Part shown: positions 35,053 to 43,657 of the stretch, piece by piece
How positions within the stretch are numbered: position 1 is the stretch's first letter
Layout: every line of letters begins with the position of its first letter
Source of the DNA: Pelagibacterium lentulum
Lineage (GTDB): Bacteria > Pseudomonadota > Alphaproteobacteria > Rhizobiales > Devosiaceae
DNA length: 43,657 bases
Direction of reading: 5' to 3'
Assembly (NCBI RefSeq): GCF_003992625.1
Contig: NZ_RZMW01000018.1
Coordinates: 1-43,657 of the forward strand
Made by a program: the position numbers and the translations under genes
Notes under the pieces: model-generated
The model's database searches: none
Seen by the model: only the letters and a program-made list of their open reading frames with translations
Told to the model about the DNA's origin: nothing

Positions 35053-36651
35053 ATGAGCACGATCACCGCCGAGACCCTTGCTGCCGAGATTGCCAACAAG
35101 GCGCGCAGCGTCGCCTATAACGACACTGCCGCACAGCTTGTAGAATATGCAATCGCGCGCAAGGAAGGCCGGTTGAGCGCAGACGGGGCCTTTGTCACCG
35201 ACACCGGGCAATTTACCGGCCGCTCACCCTCGGACAAGTTTATCGTGCGCGACGAGCTTACCGACAAGCTGGTCTGGTGGGACAATACCAAGGCGCTATC
35301 GCCCAAGCATTTCGATGTCCTTCTTGCCGATTTCACCCAGAGCCTTGCAGACAAGCACCTGTTCAGCCAGCAGCTTTATGCGGGTGCGGACCTCAAGCAT
35401 CAACTCAACGTTGCCGTGATGACACCATCGGCATGGCATGCGCTGTTTATCCGCAACCTGCTGATCCGCCCTGCCCTGGCCGCTCTTGAAGGCTTTGCCC
35501 CCAATGTGACGATCCTGCACAATCCCGAGTTCAAGGCTGATCCCGCCCGTCATGGCACACGCAGCGAAACCGTGATTGCGCTCGACTTTTCGCGCAATAT
35601 CGTTCTGATCGGCGGCACGGCCTATGCCGGTGAGATCAAGAAAAGCGTGTTTTCGCTGTTCAATTTCCATGCACCTTCCGATGGCGTATTGCCCATGCAT
35701 TGCTCGGCCAATACCGGAAAGGACGGCGATACTGCTTTGTTCTTCGGTCTGTCGGGCACGGGCAAGACCACGCTTTCCACCGACCCCGAGCGCGTTCTGA
35801 TCGGCGATGACGAGCATGGCTGGTCAGACGATGGCATCTTCAATCTCGAGGGCGGGTGCTACGCAAAAACCATCAATCTCTCGCAAAAGGCCGAGCCCGA
35901 AATCTATGCCGCGACCAAGAAGTTCGGCACGGTGCTTGAAAACGTGGTGATGGATGAGGCGACCCACGAGCTGGATTTCGCCGATGGTTCAAAGACCGAA
36001 AATACTCGCGCCGCCTATCCGCTTTACGTGCTTGATAACGTATCGCGCACCGGCACCGGGCCAACGCCGACCAACATTGTCCTGCTGACCGCCGATGCCT
36101 TTGGCGTTCTGCCTCCAATCGCACGGCTCAACGCTGAGCAGGCGATCTATCACTTCCTTTCGGGTTACACCGCAAAGGTTGCCGGTACAGAACGGGGCGT
36201 GACCGAACCGCAAGCCACCTTCTCGGCCTGCTTTGGCGCCCCCTTTATGAGCCTGCACCCGACCGTTTATGGCCGCATGCTGAAAAAGCGCATAAAGGAA
36301 AGCCTTGCCGAATGCTGGCTGATCAATACCGGCTGGACGGGCGGCGCTTATGGCGTCGGCCAGCGGATTTCCATCAAGGACACCCGCGCGCTTCTCAACG
36401 CCGCGCTTTCGGGCGCGTTGGTCAATGTGCCATCGCGGACCGATCCGGTCTTCGGTTTTTCCGTGCCGATCTCGGTGCCTGGCGTCGATTCAACGCTGCT
36501 GAATCCGCGCGACACATGGGTGGACAAAGAGGCCTATGATCGGCAGTCGGCTAAGCTGGTGAGCCTGTTTGAGGACAATTTCGGGAAGTTCGCTGCGGCC
36601 GATGCCCAGATCGCGGAAGCTGGTCCGCGCCTTGCTGTGGCCGCCGAATAG
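35053..36651 (+). CDS. pckA: Phosphoenolpyruvate carboxykinase (ATP)
   Basis: 532 residues from the ATG at 35053 (MSTITAETL) with AGGA upstream; an ATG at 35026 is also possible. It converts oxaloacetate and ATP to PEP in gluconeogenesis. [11 protein letters not shown], the kinase P-loop [10 protein letters not shown] (232-241) and IGDDEHGW (metal binding) are diagnostic for the ATP form. In rhizobia its expression depends on carbon source and is influenced by ChvI. Confidence 0.97.
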   Translation: MSTITAETLAAEIANKARSVAYNDTAAQLVEYAIARKEGRLSADGAFVTDTGQFTGRSPSDKFIVRDELTDKLVWWDNTKALSPKHFDVLLADFTQSLADKHLFSQQLYAGADLKHQLNVAVMTPSAWHALFIRNLLIRPALAALEGFAPNVTILHNPEFKADPARHGTRSETVIALDFSRNIVLIGGTAYAGEIKKSVFSLFNFHAPSDGVLPMHCSANTGKDGDTALFFGLSGTGKTTLSTDPERVLIGDDEHGWSDDGIFNLEGGCYAKTINLSQKAEPEIYAATKKFGTVLENVVMDEATHELDFADGSKTENTRAAYPLYVLDNVSRTGTGPTPTNIVLLTADAFGVLPPIARLNAEQAIYHFLSGYTAKVAGTERGVTEPQATFSACFGAPFMSLHPTVYGRMLKKRIKESLAECWLINTGWTGGAYGVGQRISIKDTRALLNAALSGALVNVPSRTDPVFGFSVPISVPGVDSTLLNPRDTWVDKEAYDRQSAKLVSLFEDNFGKFAAADAQIAEAGPRLAVAAE

Positions 36652-36671
36652 GGTTTCCCAACCTCGACAAA

Positions 36672-36710
36672 TAAATCACCCGCAGTCCAGATCGGAAGGC
36701 GGGTGATTTA
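36672..36710. terminator. Probable bidirectional terminator between pckA and the sleB-like gene
   Basis: A perfect 12-bp stem TAAATCACCCGC / GCGGGTGATTTA with a 15-base loop. It sits between convergent genes. The stem ends in A/T on both sides, which gives U-rich ends in either direction, but there is no long T tract. Confidence 0.7.
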
Positions 36711-36727
36711 CTTTGATCGGAGAAAAA

Positions 36728-37300
36728 TCAGTAGAAAATATGGGCGCCGATAGTCGCCACTTCCACATAGGCGGATGCCCAACTTGGCGAAACGCTTGTG
36801 GTGTGGAAATGCATTGCCGTCGTCAGGCCATCTTCGTGTTTTTCGCCCAACAGAAAATTCCTGTACGCAGTATCGGCAATGATGTGCGATTTGACCCAGG
36901 ACTCGCGATCGATCGTGTTGCCACCGCCGCCATCGACGGGCCGGCCATTGCAGGCAAACGAGAACTGGCATCGATTGAAAAGATGCGCGTTCTGAAAGAC
37001 GACATCGCACACTGAATTGGGGTATCGGCTCGAATTCACGCGATTGAGGATGACCGAAGCCACCGCCCATTGTCCCGTTTCGGGTTCGCCGCGGGCTTCG
37101 TGATAAATCGCCTGCGCCAGACAATAGCGCTCGGCGCTTGCCAGCTCCTTGCGCTCATCGGTCGGTTGATAGCCGGAGACATAGCTGGCGACCAGTTCCG
37201 GCGTCAGCAACTGATCCTGTGCGACCGCCTGGCTACCCAATCCAAAGGCAAACAGAAGGGCGGCAATCGCCCCGAGTCCGTTCTTCTTTGTGGCGTGCAT
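36728..37300 (-). CDS. Cell wall hydrolase, SleB/Hydrolase_2 family
   Basis: 190 residues from the ATG at 37300; a TTG at 37321 with GGGGAT upstream would add seven. A signal peptide ([18 protein letters not shown]) precedes a SleB-type catalytic domain: [14 protein letters not shown] with the likely catalytic Glu, [26 protein letters not shown] and [15 protein letters not shown]. The family cleaves peptidoglycan glycan strands. Four Cys suggest disulfides. Two perfect CtrA-type boxes lie about 100 bases upstream of the start, which would fit cell-cycle control. Confidence 0.88.
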   Translation of the reverse strand: MHATKKNGLGAIAALLFAFGLGSQAVAQDQLLTPELVASYVSGYQPTDERKELASAERYCLAQAIYHEARGEPETGQWAVASVILNRVNSSRYPNSVCDVVFQNAHLFNRCQFSFACNGRPVDGGGGNTIDRESWVKSHIIADTAYRNFLLGEKHEDGLTTAMHFHTTSVSPSWASAYVEVATIGAHIFY

Positions 37301-37400
37301 GCCCCGCGCCAAAAAGTTCAATATCCCCTAGCCCCGCGTCTCGCACCCGCCTTGATATGGCTGTGCTTGATTGTCTGAGGTTACTAACCCGGATAAGCCA

Positions 37401-37415
37401 TTAACGCGATGTTAA
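37401..37415. promoter_or_regulatory. CtrA-type binding box 1 (TTAA-N7-TTAA)
   Basis: TTAACGCGATGTTAA, an exact match to the full CtrA consensus with 7-base spacing. It lies 100 bases upstream of the sleB-like start and 185 bases upstream of the MFS gene start. Confidence 0.6.
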
Positions 37416-37417
37416 GC

Positions 37418-37432
37418 TTAATCAATGGTTAA
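37418..37432. promoter_or_regulatory. CtrA-type binding box 2 (TTAA-N7-TTAA)
   Basis: TTAATCAATGGTTAA, a second exact match that begins two bases after box 1. Two adjacent perfect sites are unlikely by chance in this GC-rich window. Confidence 0.6.
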
Positions 37433-37476
37433 CGCGCTCTGTTTTAAGCATCTCTGTTGGGGTGGGTAAAGGGCTC

Positions 37477-37511
37477 AAATTGCATTCGGGTTATATATTT
37501 GGGTGCAATTT
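37477..37511. promoter_or_regulatory. Inverted repeat upstream of the MFS gene
   Basis: AAATTGCA (37477-37484) and TGCAATTT (37504-37511) form a perfect 8-bp inverted repeat with a 19-base centre that contains TATATA. It may be a repressor site over a promoter, 74 bases before the MFS start. Confidence 0.35.
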
Positions 37512-37585
37512 TACAGAACTGACGCGGACATTCTCATTTTTGACCAGTGACATAGAGGCCGGTTGAGCGTAAGCAGACAACTGAC

Positions 37586-38860
37586 ATGTCACTTGCCGCT
37601 CCTTCTCCCCCTCTTAAAGAACTGACCCCACGCCAGATCCAATGGATTGGCGGCGGCTACCTTTCCATGTTCGGTTCGCTGGGCGGTCAAACGATTTTCA
37701 TCGCGCTTTTCGGCTCTGCAATACGCGCCGAATTCGGGCTGACCGACGGGCAATATGGCCTGATTTATACCGCGGCTACGCTGATCTCGGCGATCTGCCT
37801 GGTATTCGCCGGAACGCTGGCTGACAAGCTGCCGGCAGCCGTTCTTGGTGGCGGTGCCGCGTTGGGCCTGGGCGTCATTGCACTGATCATGGGCATGGCT
37901 CCCGATGTCTGGGTGCTTGGCTTTGCCCTGTTCGGCTTGCGGTTTTTTGGCCAGGGCATGCTCGTTCACAATGCTGCGACAGCCATGAGTCGCTGGTTCT
38001 TTCGGTTTCGCGGGCGCGCGCTCGCCTTTTCGCAATTGGGACTTTCGACCGGTGAAGCAATTCTTCCAGTGCTTGTTGCGCTCGGCATCGCGGCCTTTGG
38101 TTGGCGAAGCGTTTGGATGATTGTTGCCGCAATTGCCATCTTGATCCTCGCACCAGCGATATTTGCCTGCTTTTCCAATCCACCGGACGGCAAGAAAGCC
38201 AAAGCTCAGGGGTTGGCCAATCCCGATGCCGCCGACGAAGTGAATACCGGCGCGCGATGGCGTCGTAGCCGCGTTATCCGCGATCCGCTGTTCTGGATCG
38301 TTCTCTATGGCGCCCTTGCCGCCCCCGCAATTTCCACCGCAATCTTTTTTCATCAAACAAGTCTTGTCGAAGACAAGGGTTGGGACCTTCTTGTGTTTGC
38401 GGCCTTCTTCCCGGTGATGTCGGTTACAACCGTAACCTTTTCCCTGCTGGCGGGGATAATCATCGACCGGATCGGAGCCAATCGTATGCTGACGTTTGCA
38501 CTGGTGCCGATGGCACTGGCCTGTCTTTTGATCTGGCTGGGGGATGCCTATTGGGTGATTCCGGGCTTCTTTCTGCTCTGCGGCATGTCGAACGGCATGC
38601 TTGGAACATCATTTAATGCTCTTTGGGCGGAACTTTACGGCACGGCCAACCTTGGTTCGATCCGGGCGCTCGCAACCTCAGCAATGGTTTTATCCTCAGC
38701 AGTGGGGCCGGGTATTGTAGGCATCTTTATCGATCTGGGTGTAACCTTGCCCGACCAGGGACCCGCATTTGCGGCCTATTTCCTCTCAGCCTCGGCGCTT
38801 TTCGTCGTCTCACGCGGGAGATTGGCGCGGCGAGCGCGCGAAATTCGCGAGAATATCTAG
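37586..38860 (+). CDS. MFS transporter
   Basis: 424 residues with about 12 membrane helices in two halves; the central cytoplasmic loop is around NPPDGKKAKAQGLANPDAADE. The loop between helices 2 and 3 reads AGTLADKLP, the usual MFS place for the GxxxD motif. Substrate cannot be assigned. The ribosome site is weak. Its stop shares the palindrome CTAG with the stop of the convergent CDF gene. Confidence 0.88.
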   Translation: MSLAAPSPPLKELTPRQIQWIGGGYLSMFGSLGGQTIFIALFGSAIRAEFGLTDGQYGLIYTAATLISAICLVFAGTLADKLPAAVLGGGAALGLGVIALIMGMAPDVWVLGFALFGLRFFGQGMLVHNAATAMSRWFFRFRGRALAFSQLGLSTGEAILPVLVALGIAAFGWRSVWMIVAAIAILILAPAIFACFSNPPDGKKAKAQGLANPDAADEVNTGARWRRSRVIRDPLFWIVLYGALAAPAISTAIFFHQTSLVEDKGWDLLVFAAFFPVMSVTTVTFSLLAGIIIDRIGANRMLTFALVPMALACLLIWLGDAYWVIPGFFLLCGMSNGMLGTSFNALWAELYGTANLGSIRALATSAMVLSSAVGPGIVGIFIDLGVTLPDQGPAFAAYFLSASALFVVSRGRLARRAREIRENI

Positions 38861-39744
38861 AGCACCAGAACGCCGGAATGCTTGGCTTTGTGCTCAGGCT
38901 CGACATGGATCGTGATGGCACTTCCGGGCCTCTCGATCTTGAGCGCAGCTTCGATGCGGTCGCAGATTGCGTGTGCTTCGTCCACGCTCATTTCGCCGGG
39001 CACAACGAGATGAAAGTCGATAAAGGTCATCTGTCCAGCCTGTCGTGTCCGCACGTCATGGGCCTCGAGCGCGCCATCTGCGCTGTTCTGGATGGTTTCA
39101 CGAATCTGCGCCAATTCATCGGTCGGCACGGCCACGTCCATCAGCCCGCCAACGCTTTTGAACATCAGCACGCTGCCGGACCAGAGCACGTTGATCCCGA
39201 CAAGCGCGGCAATGATCGCATCGAGTTGGTTCCAGCCGGTCCAAACAACCAAGAGCAGCCCGACCACAACGCCGACGGATGAAATGACGTCCGTCATCAG
39301 GTGAATGCCATCGGCCTCAATGGCGGGGGAACGCATGGCACGTCCGGTCCGAATGAGAATGAAGCACCATGCCCCATTCAGCACCGTGGCGACGATATTG
39401 ATGAGGATGCCCATGAATGGGGTATCGATGGGCTGGGGATCGAAAAAGCCTTGCCAAGCCTGGTGAAAAATCAGCAGCGCGGCAACAAGGATGAAAGCCC
39501 CTTCGATAACCGCGGAGATATATTCGGCCTTGTGGTAGCCATAGGGCATGATGTCGTTGGCCGGTCTTGCGGCCAATGACACCGCAACAAGCGCCGCCAA
39601 TGCCGCAACCACATTGACGATGCTTTCGAGCGCGTCAGAAAGCAATGCCACCGAGCCGGTGATATGGGCGGCCCAATACTTAAGGCCCAACACCACCAAT
39701 CCCACAGCGACACTGGCAGATGCCAGCATGCTCAACTTCTTCAT
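38857..39744 (-). CDS. Cation diffusion facilitator (CDF) transporter
   Basis: 295 residues from the ATG at 39744 (MKKLSMLAS); an ATG at 39765 would add seven. Six membrane helices and a cytoplasmic C-terminal domain. Metal ligands: SDALESIVN in helix 2, MPYGYHKAEY in the loop, and ADGIHLMTDV in helix 5, each with Asp or His at the expected positions. The C-terminal domain ends IHVEPEHKAKH with possible metal-binding His. It exports divalent metals (Zn, Fe, Mn or others, not resolvable). A palindrome with TTGCAA lies in its upstream spacer. Confidence 0.9.
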   Translation of the reverse strand: MKKLSMLASASVAVGLVVLGLKYWAAHITGSVALLSDALESIVNVVAALAALVAVSLAARPANDIMPYGYHKAEYISAVIEGAFILVAALLIFHQAWQGFFDPQPIDTPFMGILINIVATVLNGAWCFILIRTGRAMRSPAIEADGIHLMTDVISSVGVVVGLLLVVWTGWNQLDAIIAALVGINVLWSGSVLMFKSVGGLMDVAVPTDELAQIRETIQNSADGALEAHDVRTRQAGQMTFIDFHLVVPGEMSVDEAHAICDRIEAALKIERPGSAITIHVEPEHKAKHSGVLVL

Positions 39745-39820
39745 CGCTACGCCACCCCACAACATCGGGTTATCGGGGCATAAGCGAAAAGGATCGTCCT
39801 GTCTATCCCTTTGATTTTAC

Positions 39821-39837
39821 TTGAAAATGAGTTGCAA
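39821..39837. promoter_or_regulatory. Imperfect palindrome upstream of the CDF gene
   Basis: TTGAAA ATGAG TTGCAA, arms matching at five of six positions, 77-93 bases upstream of the CDF start. TTGCAA-type arms occur in Mur/Fur-family operators of rhizobia, so a metal-responsive site is conceivable, but the match is weak. Confidence 0.3.
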
Positions 39838-39850
39838 AATCATTCGCAGA

Positions 39851-40570
39851 TCACCTCTGCGTCGAAAGGGCTCGAACGCTGAAGATATGGTCATGAGCAT
39901 GTTCGAGACTTTCAGCGACGTGGTGGCAGAGGGCTGCAATTTCGTCCGTGGCCTCAACAAGATCAGGCACCATGATGGTAAACATGCCCGCCGCATGAGC
40001 AGCCCTGACACCCATGTGCGAATCTTCAAACGCAACACAGCGCACCGGATCGGCTTTCAGTCGCAAAGCGGCGGTGAGATAAGGCTCCGGGTGCGGCTTG
40101 GGATTGGCTACATCGTCGCGTGTAACGATGGTCTCGAAATGATCGAGAAGCCCGGCCGCGCCAAGATGAGCGGTTGCATGTGGCGAGCGCGAAGAGGTTG
40201 CCACGGCCGTTGGAATGTTCCGGGCGTTGAGCATGGCAAGCATCTCTTTGGCGCCGCGCTTTACCGGAATTGGCTCGTTGGCGAGCCTCGCCCGCATTGA
40301 GATGCGGCATTTTTCGTCAAAGACCGTATAGGGAAAGGCGACGCCATAAGATTCCACCAGCAAGCGTTCAGTGGCTTCATGGGATGAACCGACCATGCGC
40401 CTATGGACATGATCGGTCATTTCGAACCCGAGTTCGGCCATCACGTCAAAAACAATGGCACGGAAAACCGCCTCGGTATCGAGCAGGGTTCCGTCCATAT
40501 CGAAAATTGCTGCATCGAAGCCCGCTGCCAATCGGTCTGCGAGCTGTTCTTTTTCAGTAGTGTTCATCAT
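39851..40570 (-). CDS. HAD-superfamily hydrolase, subfamily IA (phosphoglucomutase/phosphatase-like)
   Basis: 239 residues. Motif I FDMDGTLLDTE has the nucleophile Asp24 and Asp26; motif II VATSSRS, Lys in NPKPHPEPYL (motif III) and the acidic pair in FEDSHMGVRAA (motif IV). A helical cap lies between motifs I and II. It may act on a small phosphorylated metabolite such as a sugar phosphate. It lies 43 bases downstream of mscS on the same strand. Confidence 0.9.
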   Translation of the reverse strand: MMNTTEKEQLADRLAAGFDAAIFDMDGTLLDTEAVFRAIVFDVMAELGFEMTDHVHRRMVGSSHEATERLLVESYGVAFPYTVFDEKCRISMRARLANEPIPVKRGAKEMLAMLNARNIPTAVATSSRSPHATAHLGAAGLLDHFETIVTRDDVANPKPHPEPYLTAALRLKADPVRCVAFEDSHMGVRAAHAAGMFTIMVPDLVEATDEIAALCHHVAESLEHAHDHIFSVRALSTQR

Positions 40571-40613
40571 GGCCTGCTTCTAGCGCCATTTCGTCCTAAG
40601 GGAAACACCTCGA

Positions 40614-42962
40614 TCAGCGATCCGGCCCCGCATCGACATCTGGAAGGTCAGGACTGCCATCCGCGCTTTTCTTGCGGCGGCGGCGCGGTTTTGAATTTTC
40701 CTGCCCATCGGTTTCCTTGGTACCCGGCTCGATCTTTGTGGTCTTGCCCGGCTCCGAAACGACATGCAATGGAGGCGCCTTGCCCTGCTTGTCCTCGCCA
40801 AAATAAACCGTCTGATGCGGGAAGGGGATTTCTATGCCGCGCTCATCAAAGATGCGCTTGATAATCGCGTTGTAAGCCCGCTTGGTGCCCCATTGCTTGC
40901 CCGGCAGCGTCTTTATGCGCGCGCGCAGCACAATTTCACTCGGCCCAAACGCATTGAGACCCAGCCATTCGAGGTCGGCAATGATATTGGGGCGATGATC
41001 GGGATCCTTACGCAACTCTTCAAAGGCATCGAACATGGCTTGCTTGGCTTCTTCGGTATTTTCGCGATAGGCGACCCCCATATCGAGCAGTGCATAGGAA
41101 AATCCGCGCATGAAATTGGTGACGGTATCGACCGAGGAGAACGGGATGATGTGATAGGAGCCTTCGACATCGCGCAGCGAAGCCGAACGGATGGTGAGGC
41201 GTTCTACAACCCCCGATATGCCGCCGATCGAAACCACATCACCCACATCAATGGCGCCTTCGAGCTGAATGAAAATGCCGGTAATGATATCCTGAACGAG
41301 CTTTTGCGCCCCAAAGCCGATGGCCAGGCCAATCACACCGGCCGATGCCAGCAGTGGGGCGATATTGATGCCCAGCTCCGAGAGAATGAACATCAGCGAC
41401 ACAACGATCAGGGTAATGGTCAACGCATTGCGCATCAGCACCAATAGCGTCCGCTCGCGCGCCGAGACCGCCAGCGCATATTCGGGATTGATGCGGTAAT
41501 CGACCCAGGAATTGAGCACCAGCCAAATGGCAAAGCTGACCAGGAGGATGATCGAAACTGTCACTATCGTTCCGGCGAGACGCGCGCCGAGCTGACTTTC
41601 AAGTACGGCGAAGAAATCGATGGCGCCGAGCGTATGGAGGCAAAATATGACAACGGTTGCCACCACTGCCAGACGCAAAACGTAGAGGATGCGCGGAACG
41701 AAGGAATTGAGCTGGCGTTCAAGCAGCGGCACACGCATGGCTATGCCCGAGGGCAGATGCACACCGCCGCCAATCATGCGGGTGATGATATTGGCTACAA
41801 TCACGCCTGCAAGAATCGCCAGAGCAACCTGCAAATTGGCGATGAGGATGACGTAAAAATCGGCAATGGGCCTTGTGATTGCCACAATGGCAAGCGCACC
41901 GATATAGATCAGAACCGGCACATGCCAATAGCGCACCAGCACTCTGAATCCCTTGTTCGCCCGCACATTGCGGAACCGCCGGATCGCCAGAAGGCTGACC
42001 GCGCGGTGCATACGCATGACCACAAAGGCCATCAACCCGAGCATGATGAGCAGCCCGAGCACGGAAAGCGCCCGACCGGCAGCGGGAGAAACCATGCGCG
42101 AAAAGAGCGGCAACACAAGGAACTGGCCGAAAACGAACAGCGACGCGAAAACGCGCAGCCAGGCCATGACCTGCCGGGCATGGGCATCCTTGAGCCGGAC
42201 CAGGCGGGCGACAGTGATCTTGGGTGAGAAAACCACGCGGGCCAGGGCCATCACCACTTCGATCATCACGAAGGCATTGAGGTAAAGCGAATGGGCAAAG
42301 CTGATGTCGCCCGGCGTGCCGAGAATCGACAGCGCCACCACATAGCCCACAGCCCAGGGCACGATTGCGGAAATCACATCGACGCTGAAGGTGGTCACAA
42401 TCGAGATCGTGCGGGCGATCACCCCTTCGGTTGCCGTCGCGCTGCGCATGGTCGTGCGGAAACCGTCGGTGAGCGCTTTCATGGCGAAAAAGCCGCCATA
42501 GGTGATCAGGATCAGCGACAAGAGATCGACGACAATGGACCAGACCACCGCCAGATCGCCCATCGAAAGCGCCGAGAAGATTTGCGGGGCCGCAGCAATC
42601 TGGATCCAGAGATTGGCCAGCCCGGACGCCGTGCCTTCGGCCATGCGCTGGGTGAAATCGGCCACCTGCCCGCCGACCGAGCGCAATTCGAGCGAGAGCA
42701 GTGAGCTTTCCTCTTCCGCAGCTGCCGGTGCGTCCGGGTCTGTGACGCGTTCCAGTTCGGCGATCAGCGCCGCGCGGGCTGCATCGTCGCGGAGAACCTC
42801 AATGAGATTTTGCAGCGCCTGTTCGCCTTCCGAGCTGGCTTCCTCAGCCGCCCCACCCAGATTGAGACCCGGCACCTGGGCATTTGCGGCAAGCGGGCTG
42901 GCAAGAGCAGAGACGAAAACGAGCAGACAGACGACGAGGCGGCGCAGGAACGGGTTCGGCAT
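40614..42962 (-). CDS. Large mechanosensitive channel, MscS family
   Basis: 782 residues, a long MscS homologue. A signal peptide (LVVCLLVFVSALASPLAANA), a soluble periplasmic region, then about ten membrane helices. The MscS pore and beta domain are at ~535-610: ASAGVIGLAIGFGAQKLVQD, IFIQLEGAIDVGDVVSIGG, GVVERLTIRSASLRD and IIPFSSVDTVTNFMRG. The C-terminus from ~735 is a charged low-complexity tail (KPRRRRKKSADGSPD). It opens under membrane tension to protect against osmotic downshock. It is the first gene of a minus-strand run with the HAD and CDF genes. Confidence 0.93.
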   Translation of the reverse strand: MPNPFLRRLVVCLLVFVSALASPLAANAQVPGLNLGGAAEEASSEGEQALQNLIEVLRDDAARAALIAELERVTDPDAPAAAEEESSLLSLELRSVGGQVADFTQRMAEGTASGLANLWIQIAAAPQIFSALSMGDLAVVWSIVVDLLSLILITYGGFFAMKALTDGFRTTMRSATATEGVIARTISIVTTFSVDVISAIVPWAVGYVVALSILGTPGDISFAHSLYLNAFVMIEVVMALARVVFSPKITVARLVRLKDAHARQVMAWLRVFASLFVFGQFLVLPLFSRMVSPAAGRALSVLGLLIMLGLMAFVVMRMHRAVSLLAIRRFRNVRANKGFRVLVRYWHVPVLIYIGALAIVAITRPIADFYVILIANLQVALAILAGVIVANIITRMIGGGVHLPSGIAMRVPLLERQLNSFVPRILYVLRLAVVATVVIFCLHTLGAIDFFAVLESQLGARLAGTIVTVSIILLVSFAIWLVLNSWVDYRINPEYALAVSARERTLLVLMRNALTITLIVVSLMFILSELGINIAPLLASAGVIGLAIGFGAQKLVQDIITGIFIQLEGAIDVGDVVSIGGISGVVERLTIRSASLRDVEGSYHIIPFSSVDTVTNFMRGFSYALLDMGVAYRENTEEAKQAMFDAFEELRKDPDHRPNIIADLEWLGLNAFGPSEIVLRARIKTLPGKQWGTKRAYNAIIKRIFDERGIEIPFPHQTVYFGEDKQGKAPPLHVVSEPGKTTKIEPGTKETDGQENSKPRRRRKKSADGSPDLPDVDAGPDR

Positions 42963-43132
42963 GGGACCTGTAAAGATGTTGAAGCCACAATGATTTGGCC
43001 CAAGCTTACAGAGTTTTGCTGGTCAATGAACCCCCCGTGCGTATTGAAGGCACGTTGTGATCTCGGAGGGCTTGCGCTTTGTCTCATGGGCCGCACCGCT
43101 TCGCTTTTTTGTTTTGCCTCACGGGCCGCACC

Positions 43133-43173
43133 GTGAAATCCATGACGGGCTAAAGCCGCCCTATGGATTTCAC
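43133..43173. repeat. Long hairpin in the repeat region
   Basis: GTGAAATCCAT at 43133-43143 pairs perfectly with ATGGATTTCAC at 43163-43173 (11 bp), with a 19-base centre containing GGGCTAAAGCC. It looks like a dispersed intergenic palindrome rather than a terminator, as no T tract or gene end is near. Confidence 0.55.
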
Positions 43174-43569
43174 TGGCCCTCCGGCTGGGCGCGCGAAACG
43201 TCGCGCGAGGTCCTCACCTACGGTTCGTCCGTGGGGTGGCCGGAAAATCATCACGCGAGCCTGGTTTGCCTCACGGCGCGTACCACTGCGGGCATGACGC
43301 TCGTCGCTATGCCCTTCGTTGCGCCTGCGACGGCGCGGCGCAAAAGGGCGCCGGGGTCGTCACTCCGTTCCTCCGTGTGCCTGCCGAATAGGCATCACGC
43401 GAGTTTGTTTTGCCTCACGCCGCGTGCCGGATTTCTCGCGACGCCTAAATCCGGCCTGCTCAAAATCCTGCCGCTCCGGCGGGGCGGCCAAAACGTTGGC
43501 CGGGCTCCTCGGCTTCGCCTCGTCGGTTTCGGGCAGTTCCGAAGTCATCACGCTTGCCCCTCACCCCTG

Positions 43570-43646
43570 CCCCTCTCCCACCAGGGGAGAGGGGTAGATA
43601 GTGGCTTCCCATTGCACACTTCCCCTTCTCCCCTCGTGGGAGAAGG
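43570..43646. repeat. Paired C/G palindromes at the window edge
   Basis: CCCCTCTCCC with GGGAGAGGGG (43570-43594) and CCTTCTCCC with GGGAGAAGG (43624-43646) form two hairpins 29 bases apart. Such CCCTCTCCC-type palindrome pairs are common dispersed intergenic repeats in Proteobacteria. Confidence 0.65.
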
Positions 43647-43657
43647 TGGCGCGTAGC

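Larger units (their letters stand above)
42963..43657. repeat. Non-coding end region of degenerate repeats
   Basis: 695 bases with no credible gene: the long plus-strand frame from 43057 is low complexity and unlike a protein. Three degenerate copies start near 43209, 43355 and 43503, a period of about 147 bases, with shared blocks such as CATCACGCGAG and TTTGCCTCACG (43266, 43408; a variant at 43114). The mscS promoter must lie in the first ~90 bases. Confidence 0.7.

Noticed and set aside
43057-43656. Plus-strand open frame of 199 codons at the right end
   Set aside because: The translation is made of repeated low-complexity pieces from the intergenic repeats, has no start signal and runs off the window.

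Overview
The window reads as a chromosomal segment of an alphaproteobacterium of the order Hyphomicrobiales (Rhizobiales). Basis: GC-rich coding with alphaproteobacterial gene content and order (cmk-rpsA-sppA-ihfB-lapA-trpFB-trpA-accD-folC / trxA-addA-addB-murU-tsaE-divL-ahcY / ptsH-EIIA-hprK-chvG-chvI / pckA), a short HprK lacking the N-terminal domain, a class II EPSP synthase and the ChvG/ChvI two-component pair. A Devosiaceae-like member is my guess; I cannot place it lower than order with confidence.

Layout. 1-1236 is a complete IS3-family element whose left end coincides with base 1. 1237-2843 holds three poorly conserved exported or membrane proteins and ends at the 3' end of tRNA-Ser(GGA). 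3196-5295 carries a small membrane protein, msrA, a YjbR-like gene, a DUF2799 lipoprotein and a possible 46-residue ORF, then tRNA-Ala(GGC). 5502-12036 has a FYDLN-acid protein, aroA, cmk, rpsA, a GNAT gene, sppA and ihfB. 12072-17978 has lapA-like, trpF, trpB, a DUF1127 gene with its own terminator, trpA, accD and folC. On the minus strand, 18013-28651 is trxA, addA, addB, murU-like, tsaE and divL; 28870-31654 is ahcY, a DUF2937 gene, HPr and EIIA; 31781-34752 is hprK, chvG and chvI. pckA is divergent from chvI. The right part has a SleB-type cell wall hydrolase, an MFS transporter, a CDF cation transporter, a HAD hydrolase and an MscS channel. 42963-43657 has no credible gene and consists of degenerate repeats.

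How the parts connect. Aromatic amino acid synthesis is represented by aroA and trpFBA. Envelope and cell-cycle functions recur: DivL (a tyrosine-type pseudokinase of the CtrA pathway), a pair of perfect CtrA-type boxes between the hydrolase and MFS genes, ChvGI, a MurU-like recycling enzyme, MscS, and the nitrogen-type PTS pieces HPr/EIIA/HprK, which sit next to the ChvGI-linked pckA gene.

Most of the window is conserved housekeeping sequence. I found no CRISPR array, toxin-antitoxin pair, defence island or secretion locus, and no convincing undescribed multi-gene system. The observations most worth following are the tandem CtrA boxes, the DUF1127 cistron splitting trpB from trpA, the murU-like gene without an adjacent amgK, the class II EPSP synthase with Gly at position 100, and the repeat-bounded edges.
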